Source: a bacterium (GTDB lineage Bacteria; 4484-113; JALSIF01). From it: a stretch of DNA of 22,877 bases. Below are positions 7,673 through 14,174 of the stretch, piece after piece. The notes below the pieces were generated by a model. The model saw only the letters and a list, made by a program, of their open reading frames with translations, had not been told where the DNA came from and did not search any database. The stretch is from contig JALSIF010000104.1 of the NCBI GenBank assembly GCA_026981635.1, positions 1-22,877 of the forward strand, read 5' to 3'. The stretch's first letter is position 1. The number at the start of each line of letters is the position of its first letter. The translations under genes were made by a program, and so were the position numbers.

Positions 7673-7864
7673 TCCATGCGGACTGTTTGGACAGCAGGCG
7701 GCACCCATTTTGGCGCTTGGGGCCGACGCATGCACGTGCCCGACGGGGGAGGCTAGCTAGCGTCGTCTAGCGGGCCTCGGCCCCGTCGGGAAGAACTCCC
7801 GGTGGGGCCTTTTTCTTTTCCCCCGACATGCATGGGAAAAAAGTCCCGCAGGGCAGGAGAAGGG
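7673..7864 (+). ncRNA. Structured marC leader: candidate riboswitch or attenuator
   Basis: The leader between the promoter and marC has two parts. The first (7675-7732) is closed by a 6-base-pair stem, CATGCG with CGCATG. Inside it are a small hairpin (CTGT with ACAG, 7683-7694) and a longer one (CGGC plus CCCA pairing with TGGG plus GCCG, 7699-7725, one bulged A), which makes a three-way junction. The second part is a switch. Bases 7739-7748 (CCCGACGGGG) are perfectly complementary to 7781-7790, the 5' arm of the intrinsic terminator at 7779-7819. That pairing is extended by GAGGC/GCCTC (7749-7753 with 7774-7778) and GCTAG/CTAGC (7756-7760 with 7767-7771). The marC Shine-Dalgarno lies after the terminator. 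The pairings are read directly from the sequence; ligand control is inference. The motif does not resemble any riboswitch class I can recall. Confidence 0.6.
7779..7819 (+). terminator. Strong intrinsic terminator inside the marC leader
   Basis: A 13-base-pair stem (7779-7791 with 7797-7809, containing two adjacent G-U wobbles) closes a 5-base loop, AGAAC, and is followed by TTTTTCTTTT. It sits 45 bases before the marC start codon and after the marC promoter, so unregulated it would stop most transcripts before the gene. The complementary upstream segment at 7739-7748 could open it by pairing with its 5' arm. Confidence 0.85.
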
Positions 7865-8479
7865 ATGATGGATCTGATAGCACAGCTTCTGGGAGCCACG
7901 GTCACCCTGCTGGTGGTGGTAAACCCCTCCGCCGGGGCGGTTTACCTGACCAGCCTCAGCCACCGCCGCTCCCGTCGCGAGCTGGCTAGGCTTAGCCTGG
8001 TCGCCTGCCTGGTGGCAGGGGCGGTGCTGGTTGGGGTAGCCATGGCAGGCCGCTCCCTGATTGAGGGCGTGCTCCAGATTGACCTTGCCAGCCTGCGGGT
8101 GTTTGGCGGGATCGTACTGGCCATCCTGGGAATTGAGTATGTGCTCAGGGGCGAGGGGCCGGAAGAGGAGCAGGGGGAGGCGGCCGGGATAACTCCCCTG
8201 GCCCTGCCCCTGATTGCCGGCCCGGCTGCCATCACCACGGTGATCGTACTGGCGGGTAGGTCGGGCGAGCTGGTTGCCGCCGGGGCGGTGGCGGCCACCC
8301 TGGTGGCCACCCTGGCGGTGCTGCTTATGGCAGTGGTGGCTAGTCAAGTGGTCAGGCCCGGCCTGCTGCTGGCGGTGGTGAGGCTCAATGGCTTTATCAT
8401 CGGTGCCCTGGGAGTGAAGATGGCCACTTCCGGGTTGGCGGAGCTTTTCACCACCCTGACCGCGGGGTCGTTTCGTTGA
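7865..8479 (+). CDS. MarC (UPF0056) family integral membrane protein
   Basis: The 204-residue product is a polytopic inner-membrane protein of the MarC family. Its role is unsettled: the multiple-antibiotic-resistance link was withdrawn for E. coli MarC, and family members may export small solutes. Five to six hydrophobic segments span the length. The family features VVVNPSAGAVYLTSL near the N-terminus, LRVFGGIVLAILGIEYVL in the middle and PLIAGPAAITTVIVLAG are all present. I chose the ATG at 7865 (a second ATG follows at once) because it follows AGGAGAAGGG and the length fits the family. An upstream in-frame GTG at 7802 lies inside the terminator stem and is not credible. The gene is preceded by a regulated-looking leader and followed closely by an unrecognised gene and pgpH. 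Confidence 0.88.
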   Translation: MMDLIAQLLGATVTLLVVVNPSAGAVYLTSLSHRRSRRELARLSLVACLVAGAVLVGVAMAGRSLIEGVLQIDLASLRVFGGIVLAILGIEYVLRGEGPEEEQGEAAGITPLALPLIAGPAAITTVIVLAGRSGELVAAGAVAATLVATLAVLLMAVVASQVVRPGLLLAVVRLNGFIIGALGVKMATSGLAELFTTLTAGSFR

Positions 8480-8559
8480 GTGGCGACAAGGGGAGATGCA
8501 GGGCTATAATGGGCCAGTTGAAACTACCTGGCACAGCCGGCCAGGGTGGGAGGTCATCT

Positions 8560-8958
8560 GTGGGGGCGAGTGAAGGGACGCTCAGTTTGGGAGGTCACTT
8601 GGAGCGCAGTTTCACCAGCGATCGCCTGCTAGAGGAAATCCTCCGGCAGCTGGTGGTGCTGGAAATTTACGAGCAGTTCCCCCGCCGACTTACCCGTCCC
8701 GACGATCCCCGCTTGGTCCCCTTCAAGGTTGAACGCCTGAGCCCTTCCTCTGGAGAGCCGGGAGGATGGAAGGTGGTGATCCTCGCTTCCGATCCGGGCT
8801 ACGAGTCCTTGCTTCATGGGACTCCCCTGGAGTCCATCGTGGTGGATACGGCCCGCAAGCACCTGGGAGCAGACCCGCAGATAGAGGTGCGCACGGTGGG
8901 CATGGTAAGACTTCGGGAGGCGGCCGAGAAGCTGGACGTTAGGCTGCCTCCCCTCTAG
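8560..8958 (+). CDS. Unrecognised small cytoplasmic protein between marC and pgpH
   Basis: I do not recognise this protein. The likely 132-residue form is soluble and mixed alpha/beta: a helix-rich first part (DRLLEEILRQLVVLEIYEQF), a segment FKVERL, a strand WKVVILAS, a helix PLESIVVDTARKHLG, a strand QIEVRTVGMV and a final helix. No cysteine pair, metal motif or membrane segment is visible. I chose GTG at 8560 because GGGAGGT lies five bases upstream. The frame is open back to a TTG at 8476 that overlaps the marC stop, and another candidate is an ATG at 8509, but neither has a comparable ribosome site. A TATAAT at 8505-8510 could start transcription just downstream of those, again favouring 8560. 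It precedes pgpH by 32 bases and may share its transcript. Confidence 0.65.
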   Translation: MGASEGTLSLGGHLERSFTSDRLLEEILRQLVVLEIYEQFPRRLTRPDDPRLVPFKVERLSPSSGEPGGWKVVILASDPGYESLLHGTPLESIVVDTARKHLGADPQIEVRTVGMVRLREAAEKLDVRLPPL

Positions 8959-8990
8959 GGTATAACAAGGTTGAGACCGGTCCTTCTACA

Positions 8991-11114
8991 GTGGGAGTTC
9001 TGAGCCCAATCATCTCCCTGATGGCACAGCTTCGCTCCTTTAACTCGCCCTTCTGGCGAGCAGCCGCTCTGCTGGTCTCCTTCCTTCTGCTTACTTTTGC
9101 CCTCTACCTCAACTTTGAGATCTCTCCCCTCCGACCCCGGGTGGGTCAGATAGTCCCCTACACCATCGTAAGTCCGGTCTCCTCCCAGTGGGTGGACACG
9201 GAGAAGCTCTCCCGCCTGCGCTCCCAGGCCCGCTCCAGGGATGAGCAGGTGGAGGGAGTGACCGAGGCCCAGCTCAGCAAACTGGACAGCTTCTTTGCCG
9301 AACTTGCCCGGCTACGGGAGCAGGGCTCCTCCTTTGACCAGGCCTATCCCCAGCTGAACAGCCAGTACGGTATTGACCGGCCCACCCTGGCTGTCCTCTG
9401 GCTGATGAAGGAGGCTGAACTTAAGGAGGTCCACCAGAAGGCGCGCGACCTGCTCAGCGCCTGGATGGAGGTGGGGATTGACCGGGAACAGCGCCGCCGT
9501 CTGATGGAGGACCTCAACCAGCAGGGCCTGGGGCTCTCCCCCGAGCGCCGCATCGCCATCTACTTCGTAAGAGAGAACCTGGTGCCGGGGACCATTGACG
9601 AGGCTGCCCTCACCACCGAGGCGACCAACCAGCTGCTCCGCGGGGAGGTGGTGGTGGCGGAGGGCTCGCGGGTCTCCCAACGGGTGATGGACAAGCTCAA
9701 AAGCATTGAGCACGCCCTCCGCCGTCAGGACCGCTTGCGCTTTGCTGGCTCCTTTGTCCTGCTGGTCTTCTGGACCGCCCTGCTCGTCTTCTATGCCCTC
9801 ACCTACAAGCCCAAACTCGCCTCCCGCACCGAGACCATCCTCACCATCGGTCTCATCTCTTTCCTCGCCCTGCTCATCGCCATCGGGGTAATGCGTCTGC
9901 CCATAGACTACGGCTTCTATGCCGTTTCCCTTGCCCCCCTCATGCTTAGCATGGTGATTGCCAGCCTCTTTGACTCCATCTTTGCCCTCTATCTCGCCAT
10001 CGGGGTGGGAACTCTCATCTCGCTGATGAACAACTTCGGCTACGGCCTCACCGTCTACACCCTGACCGGTGCGCTGGTTCCTCCTTTGATGCTCCACGCC
10101 CGCACCGAGCGCCGCAAGGAGGTGCTCATCGGAATGTGGGCGGCGGGGGTGAACCTGGTGCTGGCCGGGGTGGTGATCCTTATCTCGGTTCACACCCTGA
10201 GCCTGCGAGCTCTGCTGGTAAGCGCCGCCAGCGGTTTTCTGGGGGTGATCCTGGGTCTCGGCCTGGCCATGTTGATTGACACCTTCTCCCACGTGATAAC
10301 GCCGGAGAAGCTCAAGGACCTGCTCAATGAGGATAACGAGCTCCTGCGCAAACTGAAGATGAGCGCTCCCGGCACTTACCTTCATAGCCTGATGGTGGCG
10401 GAGCTCTCCCACGCCGCCGCCTTGGCCATCGGGGCGGATGACCTCCTGGTGCGGGTGGGTGCCCTCTACCATGACATCGGCAAGGTCAAGCACCCCAAAT
10501 ACTTCGCTGAGAACCTCAAGCGGGGGGAGGTGAATCCCCACGAGGCCCTAAGCCCCGACTCCTCGGCCAAGGTCCTGCGCGACCATGTGACCGATGGGAT
10601 AAAGATGGCCCGCGAGGCCGGTTTGCCCGACGAGGTGGTTGATTTCATCCGCACCCACCACGGCACTACCCTGATGAAGTTCTTCTACGAGAAGGCGCTG
10701 GAGAAGGTGGGCGACAGCCCTGGCCAGGTGGAAGAAAGCCAGTACCGCTACCCCGGCCCCCGTCCCTTCTCCAAGGAGACCGGCATCGTCAGCTTGGCCG
10801 ATGCGGTGGAGGCCACCGTGCGCGCCCTCCAGATAAGTGAACCGGATGAGTTGAGGCGCACCATCCATCAGATCATCATCTCCCGCCTGGAGGAGGGGGA
10901 ACTGGACGATTCGGGCCTCACCGCCGGCGAGCTGAACCAGATTGAACAGGCATTCTTTGATGTGCTCATATCCCAGGCCCACGAGAGGGTGCTCTACCCG
11001 GGCCAGAAGCGGGCCGATGAGGCGGCCGGCGAGGAAGCCGCCGAGGGGCAGGAAGACAGCGGGGAGGAAGGTGGGGTGCGCGAGGAGGACTTCTACTACA
11101 GCGATGTCTACTGA
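8991..11114 (+). CDS. pgpH: PgpH-family membrane HD phosphohydrolase (7TMR-HD), putative c-di-AMP phosphodiesterase
   Basis: The 707-residue protein has the full PgpH layout. An N-terminal membrane helix (about 20-45) is followed by an extracytoplasmic 7TMR-HDED domain (about 50-250), about seven membrane helices (about 255-440) and a cytoplasmic HD domain (about 455-670). HD residues are H465 (YLHSLMVAELSH), H494 and D495 (LYHDIGKVKHPKYF), and H556/H557 (THHGTTLMKFF). In Listeria, PgpH hydrolyses cyclic di-AMP to pApA; the same reaction is inferred here from homology. A Glu/Gly-rich tail ends the protein. GTG at 8991 is the first in-frame start and has no clear Shine-Dalgarno; a TATAAC at 8961-8966 may be its promoter. 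PgpH genes usually sit by phoH and ybeY; here the neighbours are unusual. The 3' end overlaps the PspC gene by 11 bases. Confidence 0.92.
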   Translation: MGVLSPIISLMAQLRSFNSPFWRAAALLVSFLLLTFALYLNFEISPLRPRVGQIVPYTIVSPVSSQWVDTEKLSRLRSQARSRDEQVEGVTEAQLSKLDSFFAELARLREQGSSFDQAYPQLNSQYGIDRPTLAVLWLMKEAELKEVHQKARDLLSAWMEVGIDREQRRRLMEDLNQQGLGLSPERRIAIYFVRENLVPGTIDEAALTTEATNQLLRGEVVVAEGSRVSQRVMDKLKSIEHALRRQDRLRFAGSFVLLVFWTALLVFYALTYKPKLASRTETILTIGLISFLALLIAIGVMRLPIDYGFYAVSLAPLMLSMVIASLFDSIFALYLAIGVGTLISLMNNFGYGLTVYTLTGALVPPLMLHARTERRKEVLIGMWAAGVNLVLAGVVILISVHTLSLRALLVSAASGFLGVILGLGLAMLIDTFSHVITPEKLKDLLNEDNELLRKLKMSAPGTYLHSLMVAELSHAAALAIGADDLLVRVGALYHDIGKVKHPKYFAENLKRGEVNPHEALSPDSSAKVLRDHVTDGIKMAREAGLPDEVVDFIRTHHGTTLMKFFYEKALEKVGDSPGQVEESQYRYPGPRPFSKETGIVSLADAVEATVRALQISEPDELRRTIHQIIISRLEEGELDDSGLTAGELNQIEQAFFDVLISQAHERVLYPGQKRADEAAGEEAAEGQEDSGEEGGVREEDFYYSDVY

Positions 11115-11349
11115 TCGACCTCCCCGAAGACGCCTCAAGCGAAGCCGCACCGACCGGGTGCTGACGGGCCTGCTTGGCGGTCTGGCCGGCTACCTCGGGG
11201 TGGACCCCTCCCTGGTGCGTATCCTCTTTCTGGCCCTCTTCTTCTTCACCTCGGCCTGGCTCAGTCTGATTCTGATCTACTTCCTCTCGGCTCTGGTTGT
11301 GCCCCTGGAGCCCTCCGCTGAGACCGGCGGAGGAGACAGGCCCCGGTGA
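11104..11349 (+). CDS. PspC-domain small membrane protein
   Basis: The 81-residue product is a stand-alone PspC domain. An Arg-rich N-terminus leads into LKRSRTDRVLTGLLGGLAGYLGVDPSLVRILFLAL, the PspC signature, and then a hydrophobic helix through FFFTSAWLSLILIYFLSALVV and a short polar tail. PspC proteins take part in the phage-shock envelope-stress response, where PspC senses membrane stress with PspB and releases PspA; other single PspC domains have no fixed role. No pspA or pspB is visible here. ATG at 11104 overlaps the pgpH stop by 11 bases, and its own stop overlaps the next ATG, so the three genes are very likely co-translated. An upstream in-frame extension inside pgpH has no PspC character and was discarded. 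Confidence 0.85.
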   Translation: MSTDRPPRRRLKRSRTDRVLTGLLGGLAGYLGVDPSLVRILFLALFFFTSAWLSLILIYFLSALVVPLEPSAETGGGDRPR

Positions 11350-12422
11350 TGGGAGGGAAGTGGGCCCGGCTGGGTAAACGACTGGGCTGGCTCCTTGTGG
11401 CTGCCCTTTCCCTGGCCGTTTCCTACCTCTTTCACTCGCCGGGTGCACTTCCCACCCCCCCGGATGAGGCCCCCCTCGTCCGCCCCGACCTGGCCCAGCG
11501 GGGCCGCGCCCTTGACCTCCTCTCCCGGGTGGGGGCGGTGCCCCTGGCCCGGGGCCTGGCGGTGGTCCCCCTCTGGGGAGTGCCCGACCAGGCCTTCCAC
11601 AACCCCGCCGGCATCGCCGGTATCTCCCGGCTCAGTCTCACCCACAACCACTCCTTCCGCCACTTTCCGCTGGACGAGGAGGTGGATCTGATTGACGCCG
11701 ACACCGAGGTGGTGGTGTTTCCCATTCCCGGTGGTTTCACCGCCGCCTATGCCACCACCCTGAGGGGAGAACACGGCTGGGACTACCTGAAATTGGCCAA
11801 CACCCGGTGGGAGGAGCAGGGCTTTCCCATTGAGCGCTCGGACGGCTTCCGGGATGTGCTTGCCCTGGCCTACTCCCCCCTTCCCCTCTTCTCCCTGGGG
11901 GCCGCGCTGGTCACCGAGGAGGCGCGCCAGTTTGACCGACAAAACCGCCTGGTAGCCATCCATCAGGGCCAGGGTATGGAGACCGGCTACCTGCTCCGCC
12001 TGCTGGGCTTTAGCTGGGGCAGCTCCCGCCTGAAGCTTGACTTTGACACCTTTGACCTCGCCTCCCGCCGCCAGCTGGGCTGGAGGATGGTGAGGCGACT
12101 TTCCGGCCTGGCCCTCACCCCAACTCCCTGGCTCTCCTATTCAACCCAGTGGGGGGAATACCAAACCCGGCCCCCCCAGGGTTCCCTCCTTCGCCAGGAT
12201 GAGCCCCGCTCAAGCTCCCTGGCCCTAACAGTCCTTCCTGGGGTGACCCTCTACCTCGCCCGCCGGGGCAGGCGTGCCCACTGGGGGGTTGGCCTGCGGA
12301 TGGGTTCCCTGTGGGTGACCGGTGCCTTGGGGGAGGGGACCATGGGTGAACTCTTCCCCCCCGTGAAGGGTGAGCAGTCCAACCTGGGGATCTATGGGGT
12401 AAGGCTGGACTTGCCCTGGTAG
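11349..12422 (+). CDS. Predicted outer-membrane beta-barrel protein (PorV/UPF0164-like)
   Basis: The 357-residue protein starts with a basic N-terminus and a hydrophobic signal segment (about residues 12-28), followed by a proline-rich linker. Then comes FHNPAGIAGI, the motif close to the mature N-terminus of PorV/UPF0164-type outer-membrane barrels, and many alternating amphipathic strands such as SRLSLTHNHSF, GGFTAAYATTL, SSRLKLDFDTF and LGIYGVRLDLPW, the last placed at the very C-terminus with an aromatic end residue as in outer-membrane proteins. The function is unknown; family members include scaffolds and long-chain solute channels. ATG at 11349 overlaps the PspC stop as TGATG; a GTG one codon earlier is the alternative. 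Coupling with pgpH and pspC points to an envelope-linked unit. The barrel call is by pattern, with moderate certainty. Confidence 0.65.
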   Translation: MGGKWARLGKRLGWLLVAALSLAVSYLFHSPGALPTPPDEAPLVRPDLAQRGRALDLLSRVGAVPLARGLAVVPLWGVPDQAFHNPAGIAGISRLSLTHNHSFRHFPLDEEVDLIDADTEVVVFPIPGGFTAAYATTLRGEHGWDYLKLANTRWEEQGFPIERSDGFRDVLALAYSPLPLFSLGAALVTEEARQFDRQNRLVAIHQGQGMETGYLLRLLGFSWGSSRLKLDFDTFDLASRRQLGWRMVRRLSGLALTPTPWLSYSTQWGEYQTRPPQGSLLRQDEPRSSSLALTVLPGVTLYLARRGRRAHWGVGLRMGSLWVTGALGEGTMGELFPPVKGEQSNLGIYGVRLDLPW

Positions 12423-12440
12423 TGGGTAGACCGGAAAGCA

Positions 12441-12480
12441 AAATAATTACTCTGAGTTATAATTATTGGGAGTATAATAA
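12441..12480 (+). promoter_or_regulatory. AT-rich promoter/operator region before the XRE gene
   Basis: In a GC-rich window this 40-base stretch is almost free of G and C. It holds two TATAAT sequences (12458-12463 and 12473-12478) and a short palindrome, ACTC-T-GAGT (12449-12457), with a further GAGTA half-site at 12471-12474 beside the second TATAAT. No good -35 is visible. The layout fits a promoter overlapped by repressor half-sites, as for small autoregulated XRE genes; the regulator being its own repressor is inference. Confidence 0.45.
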
Positions 12481-12531
12481 AAAAGTTGGTAACATATGTG
12501 AGCTCAATGGTTAGTTGGCGGGGGTCCAAGG

Positions 12532-12804
12532 ATGGGCAGGGAAGAGCTGTCTAACCGTTTTTCCCAGGCCAGGCTGGACGAGATCGAGGAGGAGGCGCAG
12601 CGGCGGATCGCCTGCTTCGGGAGGTCTCTCATGAAGCTCAGGGAGAGAGAGGGACTTACCCAGGCCCAGCTGGCCGAAGTCCTCCGGGTCTCGCAGACCT
12701 TCATCCACATGCTGGAGGTGGGTCGCCGGCTCCCCTCGGTCAACCTGTGCCTGCGTCTAGCCCTCATCTTTGAGGTCAGCATGGACGACCTCTTTGAGTG
12801 TTGA
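12532..12804 (+). CDS. Small XRE-family HTH transcriptional regulator
   Basis: The 90-residue protein has a charged N-terminal helix (about residues 3-30) followed by a complete lambda-repressor-like HTH_3 domain (about 33-88). LMKLREREGLTQAQLAEVLRVSQTFIHMLEVGRRLPSVNLCLRLALIFEVSMDDLFE shows the usual TQAQLAEVLRVS helix-turn-helix, the recognition helix QTFIHMLE and the PS...L..LA..F.V...DL ending. No ligand domain is present. ATG at 12532 has only a weak ribosome site (GGGGG in a GTCCAAGG context). It stands alone: the previous gene ends 109 bases upstream and an AT-rich control region lies between. A GGAGGG/CCCTCC inverted repeat directly follows the stop codon (12805-12823) without a T-run. 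The target genes are unknown. Confidence 0.88.
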   Translation: MGREELSNRFSQARLDEIEEEAQRRIACFGRSLMKLREREGLTQAQLAEVLRVSQTFIHMLEVGRRLPSVNLCLRLALIFEVSMDDLFEC

Positions 12805-12866
12805 GGAGGGTAAAATTCCCTCCCCCGGGATCAAGATAGGGGGTGGAAAAGCGGGGTAAAGATTGC

Positions 12867-12888
12867 TAGAATCGGGCCTTGCCCGATT
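12867..12888 (+). promoter_or_regulatory. tRNA-Glu promoter -10 and leader hairpin
   Basis: TAGAAT at 12867-12872 is a plausible -10, with TGGAAA at 12844-12849 as a weak -35 at 17-base spacing. It overlaps a perfect 8-base-pair inverted repeat, AATCGGGC and GCCCGATT (12870-12877 and 12881-12888), with a 3-base loop, ending six bases before the mature tRNA. As DNA this could be an operator over the start site; as RNA only its later part may be transcribed. Confidence 0.4.
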
Positions 12889-12893
12889 AGGGT

Positions 12894-12969
12894 GCCCCCG
12901 TCGTCTAGAGGCCTAGGACACCACCCTCTCAAGGTGGAGACACGGGTTCGAATCCCGTCGGGGGTACCA
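12894..12969 (+). tRNA. tRNA-Glu (anticodon CTC)
   Basis: The 76-base cloverleaf includes a genome-encoded CCA. Acceptor GCCCCCG pairs with CGGGGGT (first pair G-U); the anticodon arm is CCACC-CTCTCAA-GGTGG, giving anticodon CTC for GAG codons; the T arm contains GGGTTCGAATCCC. The discriminator is A. A terminator follows about 40 bases downstream, so this is probably a single-gene transcript. Confidence 0.96.
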
Positions 12970-13010
12970 TATCTATTGAGGGTAACCCCTCATCTCCCCT
13001 CCCTCCTTCC

Positions 13011-13037
13011 GCCCCCCGCAAGGGGGGCATTTTCTTT
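13011..13037 (+). terminator. Intrinsic terminator after tRNA-Glu
   Basis: GCCCCCC (13011-13017) and GGGGGGC (13022-13028) form a 7-base-pair stem around the stable GCAA tetraloop, followed by ATTTTCTTT. It lies downstream of tRNA-Glu on the same strand. A second small inverted repeat, GAGGG-TAA-CCCCTC, lies between the tRNA and this stem. On the minus strand there is no T-run, so it does not serve the AhpD-like gene, which ends 20 bases away. Confidence 0.8.
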
Positions 13038-13048
13038 CCCAACTGGGC

Positions 13049-13603
13049 TTAGTAGCGGTAGCCCTTGCCCCCTTCTTCCTCCAGCTCCACTCCCAGCCCC
13101 AGGGCGATGCGGTTGACCATGGCAAAGTAGGCGGCGATCAGGTTGGCAGCCAGGATGTCTTCGTCGGAAAACCCCCAGCGCCTGAGCTGGCGGATGTCCT
13201 CCTCGGTGATCTGGTGGGGCATGAGGGTCACCTTCCGGCAGTAGCTGAGCAGCGCCTGGTCGGAAGGAGAGAGGGAGGGAGAGATCTTTCCCTGTCGGGT
13301 GGCCTCCACCAGCTCCTGGTCCTTGCAGTGGACCCTGAGAGCCTCCTGGTGGTGCTCTATGCAGTAGTCACACTGGTTGAGGGCGCTTACAAATGTGGCG
13401 ATTAGCTCGCGCTGGAAGCGGGTGAGCCCCCGCCTGCCAAACATGATGGCGAGGTATAGGTCCATATGTCCCTTGAGGGCGGCGGGGTTTCCCCCCTGGA
13501 TGGCGATGATGTTTGCCAGCTTGCCGCGGGCTCGCTTCACCTCGTCAAACAGTCCGCGAAGCTGGGGGTCGCTTTCTGGTGAGGGGTAGGGAATAAAGGC
13601 CAC
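13049..13603 (-). CDS. AhpD-like peroxidase-related protein (carboxymuconolactone decarboxylase fold)
   Basis: The 184-residue protein belongs to the AhpD/CMD superfamily in its peroxidase-related branch. The central motif NQCDYCIEHHQEAL carries the CxxC pair (C78, C81) and the histidine (H85) that with E66 (FQRELIATFVSAL) form the redox centre of AhpD-type enzymes. A second helical repeat follows (LSPSDQALLSYCRKVTLMPHQITEEDIRQLRRWGFSDEDILAANLIAAYFAMVNRIA). Such proteins reduce hydroperoxides through a thiol cycle; the electron donor is unknown. The start is GTG at 13603 with no Shine-Dalgarno; a minus-strand TAGAAT (13610-13615) would place the transcript start at or near the start codon, so a leaderless mRNA is possible. 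It is divergent from the VOC gene by 69 bases. Confidence 0.88.
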   Translation of the reverse strand: MAFIPYPSPESDPQLRGLFDEVKRARGKLANIIAIQGGNPAALKGHMDLYLAIMFGRRGLTRFQRELIATFVSALNQCDYCIEHHQEALRVHCKDQELVEATRQGKISPSLSPSDQALLSYCRKVTLMPHQITEEDIRQLRRWGFSDEDILAANLIAAYFAMVNRIALGLGVELEEEGGKGYRY

Positions 13604-13672
13604 CGCTCAATTCTAGCCCTGCTCTGATAAGCTGATCCCAGAGGAAATCTTTCCCCTTGGGAGGTCCATCCC

Positions 13673-14065
13673 GTGAACAGGCCGGGACACTTTGTCTGGA
13701 ACGAACTTCTTACCCGCAAGGTGGACGAGGTAAAGCGGTTCTACTCCTCGCTGCTGGGCTGGGAGTTTCGCCACTGGGAGGAGGGAAACTACCTGCTGAT
13801 TCGCCGTGACGACCAGGAAGTCGGTGGCCTTATGCCCATCGGTGGCGATGTGTGGGAAGGGGTGCCCAACTTCTGGATGGCCTACATCCAGGTGGAACAG
13901 ATTGACCAGCTGGTTGGCCGGGTGGAGGAGCTGGGTGGCAAGCTCATTGAGCCTCCCATGGAGGTCCCCGGCGTGGGCCGGATCGCCATCGTGGCCGATC
14001 CCTCCGGAGCGGTGGTGGGACTCATCCAGTTTGCCAGCCCTTCAGACGACAGCCAGGCGGGATAG
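13673..14065 (+). CDS. VOC (glyoxalase/bleomycin-resistance fold) family protein
   Basis: The 130-residue protein is a single vicinal-oxygen-chelate domain with two beta-alpha-beta-beta-beta modules. The first begins GHFVWNELLTRKVDEVKRFYSSLLGWEF and the second FWMAYIQVEQIDQLVGRVEELGGKLIEPPMEVPGVGRIAIVADPSGAVVGLIQF, matching the group of small VOC proteins whose members open WxEL and end DPxGAxxGLxQ. H6 and E11 in the first strand are possible metal ligands, but the substrate is unknown; many in this group are annotated only as glyoxalase-like. GTG at 13673 is preceded by GGGAGGT at seven-base spacing, a clear ribosome site. It is divergent from the AhpD-like gene, and a shared role in handling reactive metabolites is only a possibility. 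thiG follows after 127 bases. Confidence 0.9.
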   Translation: MNRPGHFVWNELLTRKVDEVKRFYSSLLGWEFRHWEEGNYLLIRRDDQEVGGLMPIGGDVWEGVPNFWMAYIQVEQIDQLVGRVEELGGKLIEPPMEVPGVGRIAIVADPSGAVVGLIQFASPSDDSQAG

Positions 14066-14096
14066 CCTTCCACCTCGGCTGCCTGGACGGCACGCG

Positions 14097-14174
14097 CCGG
14101 CAGGGGAGACTGCCGGTGGAGCCGGTAGGCCTTCCCGGGGAGGGATATCTCTGCCATCTGGCTGGTAATATCCC
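14097..14174 (+). promoter_or_regulatory. Two hairpins in the thiG leader
   Basis: CCGGCAG and CTGCCGG (14097-14103, 14110-14116) make a 7-base-pair stem with loop GGGAGA. GGGATAT and ATATCCC (14142-14148, 14168-14174) make a second 7-base-pair stem with a 19-base loop, ending just before the thiG ribosome site. No THI-box (TPP riboswitch) consensus and no T-run is present. The stems are seen directly; any regulatory role is inference. Confidence 0.35.

Noticed and set aside
9312-10541. 409-codon minus-strand frame opposite pgpH
   Set aside because: Shadow of a GC-rich reading frame; composition biased to Gly, His, Glu and Gln with no recognisable domain, while pgpH has full domain support.
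12892-13116. Plus-strand open frame of 74 codons
   Set aside because: It covers tRNA-Glu and its terminator; the translation is a tRNA artefact followed by Pro-rich noise.
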